Below are positions 43,617 to 55,024 of a DNA stretch of 64,000 bases, in pieces. Positions within the stretch are counted from its first letter, which is position 1. Every line of letters begins with the position of its first letter. The notes beneath the pieces are model-generated. The model saw only the letters and a list, made by a program, of their open reading frames with translations, was not told the DNA's origin and searched no databases. The DNA lies in assembly GCA_004000515.1 (NCBI GenBank), contig CP034537.1:3238001-3302000 (forward strand), written 5' to 3'. The translations under genes were made by a program, and so were the position numbers. Origin of the DNA: Pseudomonas poae. Its GTDB lineage: Bacteria; Pseudomonadota; Gammaproteobacteria; Pseudomonadales; Pseudomonadaceae.

Positions 43617-44005
43617 CTCGATGCTCCTTGGGCGAATAGAACCTGTTCCCGGATCGGTCTTCTGACCTTGTTAGGGTGGGAAAGGGCGCGCTATATATCA
43701 AAGTGCCACTAAGGTGGTAATCAGGGTTTCCCTTAGGTGTATCAAAACGCTTACACAAACCGGGTGAACAGTTAGCGGCACATTATTTACCCGCCATCGC
43801 CCCAGGCCACGGCCTTGCAGGCGGGCGACACATGCGCGCGCCACTTTTTGGTGCGTTACCTGACCGGCCGGTCGAATTATTAAAATTTGAAAGTAAATGT
43901 ACGAAGTGCCAAAAGTTGTACAACCCGGCACCGAAAGTCGGCCTTCTCCTACCTTCCTACACTGGCTAAGCTCAGGTCTTCCAGATGCCCGTAGAGGTTT
44001 CCCGC
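43617..44005. other. Gap between the chemoreceptor and aceK
   Basis: A 389-base gap with divergent promoters for the two flanking genes. Around 43875-43900 it is markedly AT-rich (TTATTAAAATTTGAAAGTAA), likely part of the aceK promoter region. No convincing sigma-28 site is seen for the chemoreceptor, unlike aer. No ORF or repeat of note. Confidence 0.5.
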
Positions 44006-45720
44006 ATGCCGCAGTCCTCCCTCGCCATTGCCCAGATGATCCTCGATGGCTTCGATGATTACCGCGAACACTTTCGTCAGATCACCGATGGCGCCCGCGA
44101 GCGCTTTGAAAAAGCCCAGTGGCAGTTGGGGCAGGCGGCGTCTGCGGCGCGCATCAACCTGTATGAAGAGAAGGTCGGTGAAGTCACCGCACGCTTGCAT
44201 GCCGGCTTCAATGAAGCGGCGTTGTTGGACATCGACATCTGGCCCCTGGTGAAAAACGCCTACATCGGCCTGATCGACTTGCGCTTCGACGATGAGCTGT
44301 CCGAGACCTGGTACAACTCGATTTTTTGCGGCCTGTTCAGCCATGACCTGATCAGCGACGGCTGCATGTTTATCCATACCACCCGGCCCAGCCTGCGCCG
44401 GGCACGCGCGGCGCAGACGCGCATCTATACGCCGGGGGCAAGATCCCGGAAATGCTCGCGCAGATTTTCGCCGACTACCGCTTCAGCGAACCCTATGCGG
44501 ACCTTGTCGCCGACCTGCGCCGCCTCGAAACCCAGCTGCGCGAAAACCTGCCGGATTGGGTCTGCAAGGACCCGGACCTCAAGGTCGAGCTATTTTCCTC
44601 GGTGCTCTACCGCAATAAAGGCGCCTACCTGGTAGGACGGATCTACACCCGCGACGAGCAGTGGCCGCTGGTCATTCCGCTGCTGCACCGTGAAGGCCAG
44701 GGCATCCAGATCGATGCGCTGATTACCGATGAAGCTGACGTGTCGATCATCTTCTCGTTCACCCGTTCCTACTTCATGGTCGATGTCCCCGTGCCGGCGG
44801 AGTTCATCGGTTTTCTCAAGCGCATCCTGCCGGGCAAGCACATCGCCGAGCTGTACACCTCCATCGGTTTCTATAAGCACGGCAAGTCGGAGTTCTACCG
44901 TGCACTGATCAACCACCTGGCGACCACCGATGACCAGTTCATCATGGCCCCCGGCGTGCGGGGCATGGTCATGAGCGTGTTTACCCTGCCGGGCTTCAAC
45001 ACCGTGTTCAAGATCATCAAGGACCGCTTTTCGCCGTCGAAAAACGTCAACCGCGCCACGGTGATCGAAAAGTACCGCTTGGTGAAAAGCGTCGACCGGG
45101 TAGGGCGCATGGCCGATACCCAGGAGTTCGCCGACTTCCGTTTTCCCTTGAGCAAGTTCGAGCCCGACTGTTTGGCCGAGCTGTTGGAAGTGGCGGCGGG
45201 TACTGTCGAAGTGGAGGGCGACACCGTGCTGATCCGCCACTGTTGGACAGAGCGGCGCATGACCCCGCTCAACCTCTACCTGGACAACGCCAACGACGCC
45301 CAGGTACGCGAAGCGCTGGAAGACTACGGCCTGGCCATCAAGCAACTGGCGGCGGCGAATATCTTCCCGGGTGACATGCTGCTGAAAAACTTCGGCGTCA
45401 CCCGCCACGGTCGCGTGGTGTTCTACGACTACGACGAAATCTGCTTTCTTACCGAGGCCAACTTCCGGCACATCCCCGCGCCACGTACCCCAGAGGACGA
45501 AATGGCCTCCGAGCCCTGGTACTCCATCGGCCCGCTGGATGTGTTCCCGGAAGAATTCCCGCCGTTCCTGTTTGCCGATGCCGGCCAGCGCAAGTTGTTC
45601 GACCAACTGCACGGCGAGTTGTACAACGCCGACTACTGGAAGGGCCTGCAGGAGGCGATTCGCGCCGGCAAGGTCATTGATGTATTCCCTTACCGGCGCA
45701 AAGAGCGCGATAACGAATGA
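44006..45720 (+). CDS. aceK: Isocitrate dehydrogenase kinase/phosphatase (frame broken once)
   Basis: Bifunctional enzyme that inactivates or reactivates isocitrate dehydrogenase to direct carbon into the glyoxylate shunt. I choose ATG 44006 ([13 protein letters not shown]) because TAGAGG lies 8-10 bases upstream; ATG 43985 is possible. The frame shifts at the G-run 44434-44438: one more G joins RIYTPG to [16 protein letters not shown]. The C-terminal kinase-like domain (VEKYRLVK-type lysine region; [30 protein letters not shown]) is intact. Restored length 571 residues. Confidence 0.94.
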
Positions 45721-45788
45721 GGGGCGCGGGTGGGCGGTTTTCTGCCACAATCCGCCCCCTGCCTACATAGACGACCCTTGCGTACCCG

Positions 45789-48700
45789 ATGACCGACCAA
45801 GCGCCCACGATCGACCAACTGCTCAAAACCCTCGACCATGCCATGCTCGCCGACCGCCACCGGTTGCGCCGGCAGTTGCTTGAGTTGCGTAAAAAGCCCG
45901 ACGAGGACAAGTTGGCGCAGTGGGTTGCGCGCATGCAGGCATCCTGCGCCCAGGTCACGGCACGCCGTGCCAGCCTGCCGGTGATCCGCTACGACGACAG
46001 CCTGCCGATTGCCGCCAAGCGCGATGAAATCAAAGCGGCGTTGAACAAGCATCAGGTGCTGATCATTGCCGGCGAGACCGGTTCGGGCAAGACCACCCAG
46101 CTGCCGAAAATCTGCCTGGAGATCGGTCGCGGCCAGTTCGGCCTGATCGGCCACACGCAACCGCGTCGGATCGCCGCACGCAGTGTGGCCAGCCGGGTCG
46201 CCGAAGAATTGGCTACGCCGCTGGGTGCGCTGGTCGGCTACCAGGTGCGTTTCGAAGACCAGAGCGATTCCAATACGCTGATCAAGCTGATGACCGACGG
46301 CATCCTGTTGGCGGAAACCCAGAACGACCGTTACCTGGAACGCTACGACACGATCATCGTCGACGAAGCCCACGAGCGCAGCCTGAACATCGACTTCCTG
46401 CTGGGCTACCTGAAAACCCTGTTGCCCCGTCGCCCGGACCTGAAAGTCATCATCACCTCGGCAACCATCGACCTGGAGCGTTTCTCCAAGCACTTTGACG
46501 ATGCGCCGATTGTCGAAGTGTCGGGCCGCACCTTCCCGGTAGACACGTGGTACCGCCCGCTGACCCTCGAACAGGACGAGGAGGGCAACCGTGTCGAGGA
46601 TGACCTCACCGTCGACCAGGCGATCCTTGCCACCCTCGATGAAATCGCCGCCTATGAGCGCAGCGAACGCCGCAGCCCTGGCGATGTGCTGGTGTTCTTG
46701 CCCGGCGAGCGCGAGATTCGCGACGCTGCCGACATGCTGCGCAAGGCCCAGCTCAAACACACCGAGATTCTGCCGTTGTACGCACGCCTGTCACCGGCCG
46801 AGCAGCAGCGGATTTTCCAGTCCCACCCAGGCCGCCGCGTAGTGCTGGCGACCAACGTCGCGGAAACCTCGCTGACGGTACCGGGCATTCGTTATGTGAT
46901 CGACAGCGGCACCGCCCGCATCAGCCGCTACAGCTACCGCGCCAAGGTGCAGCGCCTGCCTATCGAGGCGATTTCCCAGGCCAGCGCCAACCAGCGTAAA
47001 GGCCGTTGCGGCCGTGTGGAGCCGGGCATTTGCATCCGCTTGTACAGCGAAGAAGATTTTATCGGCCGTCCGGAATTTACCGACCCGGAGATTCTGCGCA
47101 CCAACCTCGCCGCTGTGATTTTGCAGATGCTGCACCTGCGCCTCGGCGAGATCACCGACTTCCCGTTTATCGAACCGCCGGATGGCAAGGCCATCAGCGA
47201 CGGTTTCAACCTGCTGCAAGAGCTCTCGGCGGTGGACCGCAACAGCCAGCTCACGCCACTTGGCCGCCAATTGGCGCGCCTGCCGGTGGACCCGCGCATG
47301 GGCCGCATGTTGCTGGAAGCGGCCAAGCTCGGCAGTTTGCAGGAAGTGCTGATCGTGGCCAGCGCGATGTCGATCCAGGACCCGCGCGAGCGCCCGCCGG
47401 AGCGCCAGCAGGCTGCTGACCAGGCCCACGCGCAGTGGAAAGACCCGGATTCGGACTTCGCCGGCTTGGTCAATCTGTGGCGCGGCTTTGAAGAGCAGCG
47501 CCAGGAGTTGACCGCCAGCCCCTTGCGCAACTGGTGCCGCAAGAATTTCCTCAACTACCTGCGTCTGCGTGAGTGGCGTGATTCCCATCGCCAACTCAGT
47601 CTGATCTGTCGCGACATGCAGCTGACAGTCAACAAAGAGCCAGCGGACTTCCCGAAACTGCACAAGGCAGTGCTGTCCGGCTTGCTCAGCCAGATTGGCC
47701 AGAAAACCGAAGACGGCGATTACCTCGGTGCGCGCCAGCGGCGGTTCTGGATTCACCCCTCGTCGGGCATCGGCAAGAAGCGCCCGCAATGGCTGATGAC
47801 CGCCGAACTGGTGGAAACCACCAAGCTGTATGCGCGCATGGTGGCCAAGATCGACGCTGACTGGATCGAGCCGCTGGCCGGGCACTTGATCAAGAAAAAC
47901 CACTTCGAACCGCATTGGGAGAAGAAGCGCGGCCAGGTGGTGGCGTTTGAGCAAATCACTCTGTTCGGGTTGATTGTGGTCGGGCGTCGGCCGGTGCATT
48001 ACGGGCCGGTTGATCCGGTGGTGTCCCGCGAGCTGTTTATCCGCGAAGGCCTGGTGCGTGGCGAAATTCAGTCGCGCGCCAAATGCCTCACGGCCAACCA
48101 GCAGTTGCTGGAACAGCTCGACGAACTGGAGGCCAAGGCCCGTCGTCGCGACATCCTGGCCGATGAAGAAACCCTTTACGCCTTCTACGACGCGCGGCTG
48201 CCAGCGGAGATTCACCAGACCGCCACCTTCGACAGCTGGTACAAGATCAACAGCCAGAAAGACCCACAGCTGCTGATCATGCGCGAAGAAGACGTGCTGG
48301 CCCGCGAGGCCAGTGAAGTCACCGCCACGCATTATCCGGACACCCTGCACTTGGGCGATCTGGAGCTGGCGCTGAGTTACCACTTCGAACCCAATCATCC
48401 GCGCGACGGCGTGACCCTGCGCGTGCCGGCGCCGCTGTTGCCGGCCTTGCCGCCGGAACGCCTGGAGTGGCTGGTGCCGGGGTGATCGAAGCCAAGTGCA
48501 TTGCCCTGGTGCGCAACCTGCCCAAGGCGCTGCGCAAGAACTTTGTGCCGGTGCCGGACTTCGTCAAGGCAGCCTTGCAGCGTATTGAGTTCGGCCAAGG
48601 CTCGCTGCCCCAGGCGTTGGGTCGCGAACTGCTGCGCATGACCGGTGCGCGGGTCAGCGACGAGGCTTGGGCCGAAGCGGCGCAACAGGTGGAAAACCAC

Positions 48701-49699
48701 TTGAAGATGAACCTGGAAGTGGTCGACGGGCAGGGCAAGTTCCTCGGCGAAGGCCGCGACCTGGCCGAACTGACCGCGCGTTTTGCCGAGGCCAGCCAAG
48801 CAGCATTGGCCGTGCCGCAAACCGCGAAAAGCCAGCAGCCGGTGGAAGCCAAGGTGTTCGCGGCGGTGGCCGAGAAGACTCAGCAAAAGATTGCCGGCCT
48901 GTCGATGACGGTGTACCCGGCGCTGGTGGAAGACAACGGCACGGTCAAGGAAGGGCGTTTCTCCACGGCTGCCGAAGCCGAATTCCAGCATCGCCGCGCG
49001 TTGCAGCGCCTGCTGATGCAGCAACTGGCGGAACCGGCGAAATTCCTGCGCGGTAAATTGCCGGGGCTGACCGAGTTGGGGCTGATGTACCGCGAGTTGG
49101 GGCGCATCGACGCGCTGGTGGAAGACATTCTGCTGGCCAGCCTCGACACCTGCGTACTTGAAGGCGAAGCCAACCTGCCGCGTGATGGCGCAGGTCTGGC
49201 AGCCCTGGCCGAGCGCAAACGCGGCAGTTGGACTGAACATGCCGAACGCTTGGCGCGCCTGACGTTGGAAGTGCTGAAGCTTTGGCACGGCTTGCAAAAG
49301 CGCTTCAAGGGCAAGATTGACCTGGCTCAGGCCGTGGCGTTGAACGATATCAAGCAACAACTGAGCAACCTGGTGTATCCCGGTTTTGTGCGGGAAACCC
49401 CGGCGCAGTGGTTCAAGGAGCTGCCGCGTTACCTCAAGGCCATTGAGCTGCGCCTGGAAAAACTGCCGAGCCAGGTGCAAAAGGACCGAGTGTGGAGCGG
49501 CGAGCTCGCCGGCCTGTGGACGCAGTACGAAAACCGCCTGAAGAAACACGCCCAGGAAGGCAAGCGCGATCCTCAGTTGGAGCTTTACCGCTGGTGGTTG
49601 GAGGAATATCGGGTGTCGTTGTTTGCCCAGCAGTTGGGTACCAAGGTGCCGATTTCCGATAAACGCCTGAGCAAGCAGTGGAGCCAGGTGGAGCCCTGA
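45789..49699 (+). CDS. hrpA: ATP-dependent RNA helicase HrpA (frame broken once)
   Basis: Large DEAH-box helicase, 1303 residues when the frame is restored. Walker A GETGSGKT (95-102), DEAH (192-195 in IIVDEAHERSLN), SAT (ITSATIDLERF), and motif VI region ASANQRKGRCGRVEPG. HA2/OB-fold and the long C-terminal HrpA-specific DUF3418 region follow. The break is at 48479-48482: GCCGGGGTGATC should have five Gs, joining RLEWLVPG to VIEAKCIALVRNLPK. It has roles in RNA processing and ribosome rescue in other bacteria. Confidence 0.94.
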
Positions 49700-49716
49700 A
49701 ACCCAACACAAGTCCC

Positions 49717-49805
49717 TGTGGGAGCGGGCTTGCTCGCGAAAGCGGTGGATCAGTCAAAATCACTGTGACTGACACTCCGCTTTCGCGAGCAAGCCCGCTC
49801 CCACA
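49717..49805. repeat. REP-type inverted repeat (TGTGGGAGCGGGCTTGCTCGC family)
   Basis: Arms TGTGGGAGCGGGCTTGCTCG... and ...CGAGCAAGCCCGCTCCCACA are perfect over 29 bases, ending in AAAGCGG/CCGCTTT. It lies 18 bases after hrpA and is related to the copies at 27313 and 29551. Confidence 0.9.
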
Positions 49806-49988
49806 TTTGAATGCATTCCAAGGGAAGGGTGTGTGTCCACAAATAGCGCCAAATTCCGAGGGTTGTGGCAAACTTCGCGCCTATAAATGCCGGGATCGTC
49901 GGGAAGGGCTGGCTGCTACAGCCACGGCGCGATGGAATAAAGCGATGCCAGTTTGATGTCCGCCGGGCGGAGTCGAACTACTTAGAGT

Positions 49989-50006
49989 TTGGTACGACGG
50001 TACCAA
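49989..50006. promoter_or_regulatory. Palindrome TTGGTAC-N4-GTACCAA, candidate operator of the KAS III gene
   Basis: A perfect 7-base inverted repeat with spacer GACG, ending 33 bases before the GTG start at 50040. The size and spacing fit a dimeric repressor site overlapping the promoter. The regulator is unknown. Confidence 0.45.
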
Positions 50007-50039
50007 TATCCCCTGCCTGACAGATTTAGAGGAACGACC

Positions 50040-51161
50040 GTGCATAACGTCGTCATCAGCGGCACCGGCCTGTACACCCCGGCCAACAGCATCTCCAACG
50101 AAGAGCTGGTGCAGTCTTTCAATACCTACGTTCAACAGTTCAATACTGACAATGCCGCCGCCATCGAGCGTGGTGAAGTGCAGGCGTTGACTGAATCCAG
50201 TGCAGCCTTCATCGAAAAAGCCTCGGGCATCAAGAGCCGTTTCGTGATGGACAAGGACGGCATCCTCGACCCACAACGCATGGCCCCACGCCTGCCAGAG
50301 CGCAGTAACGACGAATGGTCGGTGCTCTGCCAGATGGCTGTCGGCGCTGCCGAACAAGCCCTGCAGCGCGCCGGCAAGACCGCCGCCGATATCGACGGCG
50401 TGATCGTCGCCTGTTCCAACCTGCAACGCGCCTACCCGGCCATCGCCATCGAAGTCCAGGAAGCCCTGGGCATCGAGGGGTTCGGTTTTGACATGAACGT
50501 AGCGTGTTCCTCGGCGACCTTCGGCATCCAGAACGCCGCCAACAGCATTGCGCTGGGCCAGGCCCGGGCGATCCTGATGGTCAACCCGGAAGTCTGCACG
50601 GGCCACCTGAACTTCCGCGACCGCGACAGTCACTTCATCTTCGGTGATGCGGCCACGGCGGTGATCCTGGAACGCGCAGACCTGGCGACCTCCGAGCATC
50701 AGTTCGACGTGGTGAGCACCAAGCTGCTGACCAAGTTCTCCAATAACATTCGCAACAACTTCGGCTTCCTCAACCGCGCTGCGGAAGAGGGCATCGGCGC
50801 GCCGGACAAGCTGTTCGTGCAGGAAGGCCGCAAAGTGTTCCGCGACGTGTGCCCGATGGTGGCCGAGTTGATCGGTGTACACCTGGCGGAAAACCAGTTG
50901 AACGTGGCCGACGTGAAGCGCTTCTGGCTGCACCAGGCCAACCTGAGCATGAACCACCTGATTGTGAAGAAACTGCTGGGCCGCGAAGCCACGGTGGAAG
51001 AAGCTCCGGTGATCCTCGATACCTACGCCAACACCAGCTCGGCGGGTTCGGTGATTGCCTTTCATAAATACCAGGACGATCTGCCTAAGGGCACCGTTGC
51101 GGTACTCAGTTCGTTCGGTGCAGGTTATTCGATCGGCAGCGTGATCCTGCGTAAACGCTGA
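50040..51161 (+). CDS. 3-oxoacyl-ACP synthase III family protein
   Basis: 373-residue thiolase-fold condensing enzyme. I choose GTG 50040 (MHNVVISGTGLYTP) after TTAGAGGAACGACC. The catalytic triad is visible: C156 in NVACSSATFG, H298 in RFWLHQANLS, N331 in TYANTSSAGS. Its size and gene order (followed by an ECF sigma factor) match PA3286 of P. aeruginosa, reported to condense octanoyl-CoA with malonyl-ACP and so feed beta-oxidation products into fatty acid synthesis. The same reaction is inferred here, not shown. Confidence 0.9.
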   Translation: MHNVVISGTGLYTPANSISNEELVQSFNTYVQQFNTDNAAAIERGEVQALTESSAAFIEKASGIKSRFVMDKDGILDPQRMAPRLPERSNDEWSVLCQMAVGAAEQALQRAGKTAADIDGVIVACSNLQRAYPAIAIEVQEALGIEGFGFDMNVACSSATFGIQNAANSIALGQARAILMVNPEVCTGHLNFRDRDSHFIFGDAATAVILERADLATSEHQFDVVSTKLLTKFSNNIRNNFGFLNRAAEEGIGAPDKLFVQEGRKVFRDVCPMVAELIGVHLAENQLNVADVKRFWLHQANLSMNHLIVKKLLGREATVEEAPVILDTYANTSSAGSVIAFHKYQDDLPKGTVAVLSSFGAGYSIGSVILRKR

Positions 51162-51175
51162 TACCGCGACGGGCT

Positions 51176-51268
51176 GTAGTGAGCGGGCTTGCCCCGCGCT
51201 GGAGTGCGTAGCGCTCCCGTTTTGTGGGGCCGCTGCGCAGCCCGGCGCGGGGCAAGCCCGCTCACTAC
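51176..51268. repeat. REP-type inverted repeat (GTAGTGAGCGGGCTTGCC family)
   Basis: GTAGTGAGCGGGCTTGCCCC and the complementary GGGGCAAGCCCGCTCACTAC are perfect outer arms. The inner sequences (CGCTGGAGTGCGTAGCGC; GCCGCTGCGCAGCCCGGC) form further stems. It lies between the KAS III gene and the sigma factor gene. Confidence 0.9.
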
Positions 51269-51302
51269 AGGGGCCGCGTCCAACGTGAAATCGAGGTAGA
51301 CA

Positions 51303-51917
51303 ATGGCAGCAGCGGACGACGCGCACCTGCTTGAACGGCTGCTCAAGGGTGAGCAACGCGCCTATAAAGAGTTGGTCACCACCTACCAGAGCGCCATGCG
51401 CGCGGTGGCCTATGCCATCGTCGGTCAGCGCCACGCCGATGAAATCGTCCAGGACGCCTGGCTGTCGGTGGTGCGCAACCTTTCCAAGTTTGAAGGGCGT
51501 TCCAGCCTCAAGACGTGGCTGCTGACCATCACCGCCAATGCTGCCAAGGGTCGCTACAAACAAAACCGCCGCGAAGTGCTGCTCGATGATCTGCCTTCAC
51601 CCCACGGCACCATTGGTGATGATCGCTTCGTCCCTGACGATGGGCATTGGGCAGTAGCGCCGTACGCATGGCATCAGGACACCCCGGAAGCCCTGCTGAC
51701 CGAAGATGAGCTGCGTGATTGCCTGGAGCATACGTTGCTGAGCCTGTCGGATTTGCAAAGCAGTGTGCTGGTGCTGCGTGAACGCCAGGGCCTGGAGTTG
51801 GAGGAGATCTGTAATCTTCTGACGCTCTCGCTCTCCAATGTCCGTGTGCTGTTGCATAGAGCACGGCTTAAAGTCTTCGCCACGGTGGAGCATTTTGAGG
51901 AAACGGGCGAATGTTGA
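51303..51917 (+). CDS. ECF-type RNA polymerase sigma factor
   Basis: 204 residues with sigma region 2 (LVTTYQSAMRAVAYAIVGQ, ADEIVQDAWLSVVRNL, SLKTWLLTITANAAKG; residues 24-85) and region 4 (LEHTLLSLSDLQSSVLVLRE, then LELEEICNLLTLSLSNVRVL; residues 140-190). The linker between is long for the class. ATG 51303 follows GAGGTAGACA. Its stop overlaps the anti-sigma ATG by 7 bases. The signal it answers is unknown. It is the positional counterpart of PA3285. Confidence 0.9.
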   Translation: MAAADDAHLLERLLKGEQRAYKELVTTYQSAMRAVAYAIVGQRHADEIVQDAWLSVVRNLSKFEGRSSLKTWLLTITANAAKGRYKQNRREVLLDDLPSPHGTIGDDRFVPDDGHWAVAPYAWHQDTPEALLTEDELRDCLEHTLLSLSDLQSSVLVLRERQGLELEEICNLLTLSLSNVRVLLHRARLKVFATVEHFEETGEC

Positions 51918-52154
51918 CCTGTAAAGAACAAGTGGCACGTTCCAGTGACTATCTCGATGGGCAACTGACCTTTCGCGAGCGCCTGCTGGTGCGTCATCAC
52001 TTGATGTTTTGCCCTAACTGCCGACGTTTTATCCGCCAGATGCGCCTGATGCAGGCCACGCTGAAGCTAATGCCGGAACAGCCGGTAGAGGGTGGATGCC
52101 TTGGCGCAGCGTCTGGCCGACGAGCGACTCAAGGATCAGAAAGGCTTGGAATAA
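51911..52154 (+). CDS. Zinc-finger anti-sigma factor (frame broken once)
   Basis: About 80 residues. It has a ZAS-type zinc motif: LTCKEQVARSSDYLDGQL, then VRHHLMFCPNCRRFIR (HxxxCxxC). No membrane helix follows, so it is probably a soluble cytoplasmic sensor, as in redox-responding anti-sigma factors. The G-run at 52090-52092 has one base too many. Removing it gives MPEQPVEVDALAQRLADERL ending KDQKGLE at 52154. As written the frame reads on to 52252. It overlaps the sigma gene, implying coupled translation. Confidence 0.85.
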
Positions 52155-52261
52155 GCAGGCTCGCGTGGCGGAGTCGAACGGATGATGGGGATCGATCCAA
52201 CCACGCAAGACTGTTGCAGCGACCTCGGGCCGTCCTGGCCCAAGGCTTTTAACACTCACAT

Positions 52262-53608
52262 TTAGAACTTGGCTTCTGCGTCCAGTTGCAGGGTGTTGAC
52301 CTTCGCATCCCGGTAGTTAGGCGCGCTGGAGTAATCGGCCTTGGTCAGGAAGTAAGTGGCGCCGATGGCGAAGTTTTTGTCGATGTCGTAACCGACCTTG
52401 AACTTGTGACCACGCGAACCGGTGACACCGCCGGCGAAGTCCGAGTCGGTGAAACCACCCACCACGGCATAACGCTGAATGTCGCGATAGTTGTAGTCCA
52501 GGTTCAAGCCAAACACTTTGGACTTGGCGCCCACCAGCCAGGCAGTGTCCTTGTCGCTGTCAGTGGCTTTGGTGTTTTGCACATATTGACCGTAGAACGA
52601 CAACGGTACGGCCAGGCCGCCAACATCCACTTGGCTGAAGCCTTCGTACAAGCGGTACTCGCTGGCATTGCCGGCGACGGTGTTGAGGATGGTTTCCTGT
52701 GGCGTCAGGCAAGCCACGGAGCCCGCGGTCGGGCAACGGCTGTCTTCGTCATTCTGGAAGGCGTACATGCTGCCGCCTACGGTGACTTTGAGGTTATCGG
52801 TCACGGAGAAACGAGCGCCCAACTGGCCGGCGTTCATGCGCAGGTCGTTGCGAAATTGCACGCCTTCGCCGTTGACGTTGTCCTTGAGGCTGTAGGTACC
52901 GGCGCTGCCGAACAGCTCGGCGCTGCTACCCAGTGGGTACTTGTAGGTCAGGGCCAGACCTTCCGGGTTCACGTCGGTGTCCCAGATCACGTCGCCCATG
53001 CTGACCCACGGTTGCAGCATCTTGCCGCCGATTACGTGCAGGTTCTTGATCTGGTCCGGGTGGTAGTCGATGTAGCCCAGGTCCAGCCACAGTGCTTTCT
53101 TGACGAAGTAGCCGTCCAGATCCACGTTGGTGGAGCGCGGGTCTTCGCTGCTGCCAGTGGCGATGCGGATACCGCTGTCCACTTGCGAGTTGATTTCGGT
53201 GAAGGCACCCAGGCGGGCACGCAAGCGCTGACGATCCTTGTCCTTGCCGCCGTTGTTTGGCGAGCCTTCGACCTTGACGGTTTCCTGGCGAACACGCACG
53301 TCGCCTTTGAACTGAGTCTTGGCCGCCCAGGCCAGCTTCTGGTCAAACGTGCTCAGCTCGTTGGTTTTTTTCGCGGTGGCCGCGATCTGTTCGTTGGTCT
53401 CTTGTTGAGCTTGCCGTGCGATCTGCTTTTCTTTCTGATCGTTGGCCAGTTCGGTTTGCAGTTCGGTGTACTGCGCGGCAGTGATCTGGCCGTTGGCCTT
53501 GAGCATGTCGAGCAATTTAGCGTCGACTGCAGCGCTGGCCGGAACGCTCACGGCCAATAGCAGGCCGCCGCACAGAATCGCCGCAGTTTTAGTGGAAGCA
53601 AGACGCAT
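52262..53608 (-). CDS. Putative outer-membrane porin
   Basis: 448 residues starting MRLASTKTAAILCGG at 53608, with a signal peptide cut near SVPASA-AVDAKLL. A coiled-coil segment (residues 40-90, TELQTELANDQKEKQIARQ) precedes a long region with alternating strands, many aromatic residues at strand ends (LALTYKYPLG, FGLNLDYNYRDI) and a C-terminal phenylalanine (LQLDAEAKF). This fits the Pseudomonas putative porin family with N-terminal coiled coil. It converges on the anti-sigma gene and may be a target of the sigma factor. The substrate is unknown. Confidence 0.85.
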   Translation of the reverse strand: MRLASTKTAAILCGGLLLAVSVPASAAVDAKLLDMLKANGQITAAQYTELQTELANDQKEKQIARQAQQETNEQIAATAKKTNELSTFDQKLAWAAKTQFKGDVRVRQETVKVEGSPNNGGKDKDRQRLRARLGAFTEINSQVDSGIRIATGSSEDPRSTNVDLDGYFVKKALWLDLGYIDYHPDQIKNLHVIGGKMLQPWVSMGDVIWDTDVNPEGLALTYKYPLGSSAELFGSAGTYSLKDNVNGEGVQFRNDLRMNAGQLGARFSVTDNLKVTVGGSMYAFQNDEDSRCPTAGSVACLTPQETILNTVAGNASEYRLYEGFSQVDVGGLAVPLSFYGQYVQNTKATDSDKDTAWLVGAKSKVFGLNLDYNYRDIQRYAVVGGFTDSDFAGGVTGSRGHKFKVGYDIDKNFAIGATYFLTKADYSSAPNYRDAKVNTLQLDAEAKF

Positions 53609-53888
53609 ATCAATCTCCGAAGGTGAGGAGGGATGGCAAACCATCCAGGACACAACCGACCGATGACGGACGGAAAAATAACCACCTGCTAGAACCAGGC
53701 GCTCTAAAAACAGGCGTCAGTATCACGATCGTTTATGACGGCGCAGTGGCTAAGTGATGTCATGTAGATGACAAAAATTTAAGTTGGAACTAATCGATTT
53801 GCGTCTTGTCGCTCGATTTCGAGGTGTGCGAAGCCAGCTGATCGGCGATACTCGCCAGGCTTTTACGTCCGAAACAGTGAGGATTGCG

Positions 53889-55012
53889 ATGCCGCTGCAA
53901 CGCCTGGACAGCCTGTCCGAAATCGCCCCGCAGGCCTGGGATTGCCTGGTGCCGCAGGCACAGCCGTTCGTGCGGCATGCGTTCCTCAGCGCGCTGGAAG
54001 ACAGCGCCAGCCTGGGCCCGCAATCGGGCTGGCAACCGGAGCATTTGCTGCATTGGGAAGGCGACAGGCTGGTGGCGGCCTTACCCAGTTATCGCAAGTG
54101 GCATTCCTACGGCGAGTACGTGTTCGATCATGGGTGGGCGGATGCCTGTGAGCGGGCGGGTATCGATTACTACCCAAGCTGCTGACGGCGGTGCCGTTTA
54201 GTCCAGTGAGTGGCCCACGCCTATTGGCGGCCACTGCCGATGATGGTTTTGAGTTGCTGAAAAGCCTGCCGGGCTATCTGGAAATCGAAGGGCTCTCCAG
54301 TGCCCATATCAACTTCACCGACGAGTTGGCCGACACGGCGTTGGCCCAACAGCCGGGCTGGCTGCAGCGCCTGGGTTGCCAGTTTCACTGGCAGAACCGT
54401 GGCTACCGTGACTTCCAGGATTTCCTCGACGCCCTCAGCTCGCGCAAGCGCAAGCAAATGCGCAAGGAGCGCGAACAAGTGGCCGGGCAGGGCATCGACT
54501 TCGAGTGGCTGCAAGGCCATGAGCTGAGCGAGGCGCAGTGGGATTTTGTCTACGCCTGCTACGCCAACACCTACGCGGTCCGCCGCCAATCGCCCTATCT
54601 GACCCGCGCGTTTTTCAGCCTGTTGGCCGAGCGCATGCCCGAGGCCATTCGTGTGGTGTTGGCCAAGCAGGGCACCCGGCCGGTGGCCATGGCCTTCAGC
54701 CTGATCGGTGGCGACAGCTTCTACGGCCGCTACTGGGGTTGCTTGGCGGAGTTCGACCGCCTGCACTTCGAAACCTGTTTCTACCAGGGCATGGACTACG
54801 TCATCGCCCACGGCCTGCAACGTTTCGACGCGGGGGCACAGGGCGAGCACAAGTTGATTCGTGGGTTTGAGCCGGTGATCACACGGTCCTGGCACTACCT
54901 GCGCCATCCCGGATTGAAGAATGCCGTGGAGGATTTCCTGGAGCGTGAGCGCGTAGGCATTGTGGCGTATGCCGAGGAAGCGCGGGCAGCCCTGCCTTAC
55001 CGGCAGGGCTGA
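53889..55012 (+). CDS. GNAT/FemAB-like acyltransferase (frame broken once)
   Basis: 374 residues of the family annotated as peptidoglycan biosynthesis or GNAT proteins (FemAB-like). ATG 53889 (MPLQRLDSLSEIAPQAWD) follows GTGAGGATTGCG. Characteristic stretches: PFVRHAFLSALEDSASLG, YGEYVFDHGWADACERAG, RKRKQMRKEREQVAGQG, YGRYWGCLAEFDRLHFETC and GAQGEHKLIRGFEPV. The frame shifts at 54176-54177, where AAGCTGCTG lacks one A. With it, DYYPK continues LLTAVPFSPVSGPRLLA. The true substrate is not established for the family. Confidence 0.87.
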
Positions 55013-55024
55013 ACCCGCGTTGTC

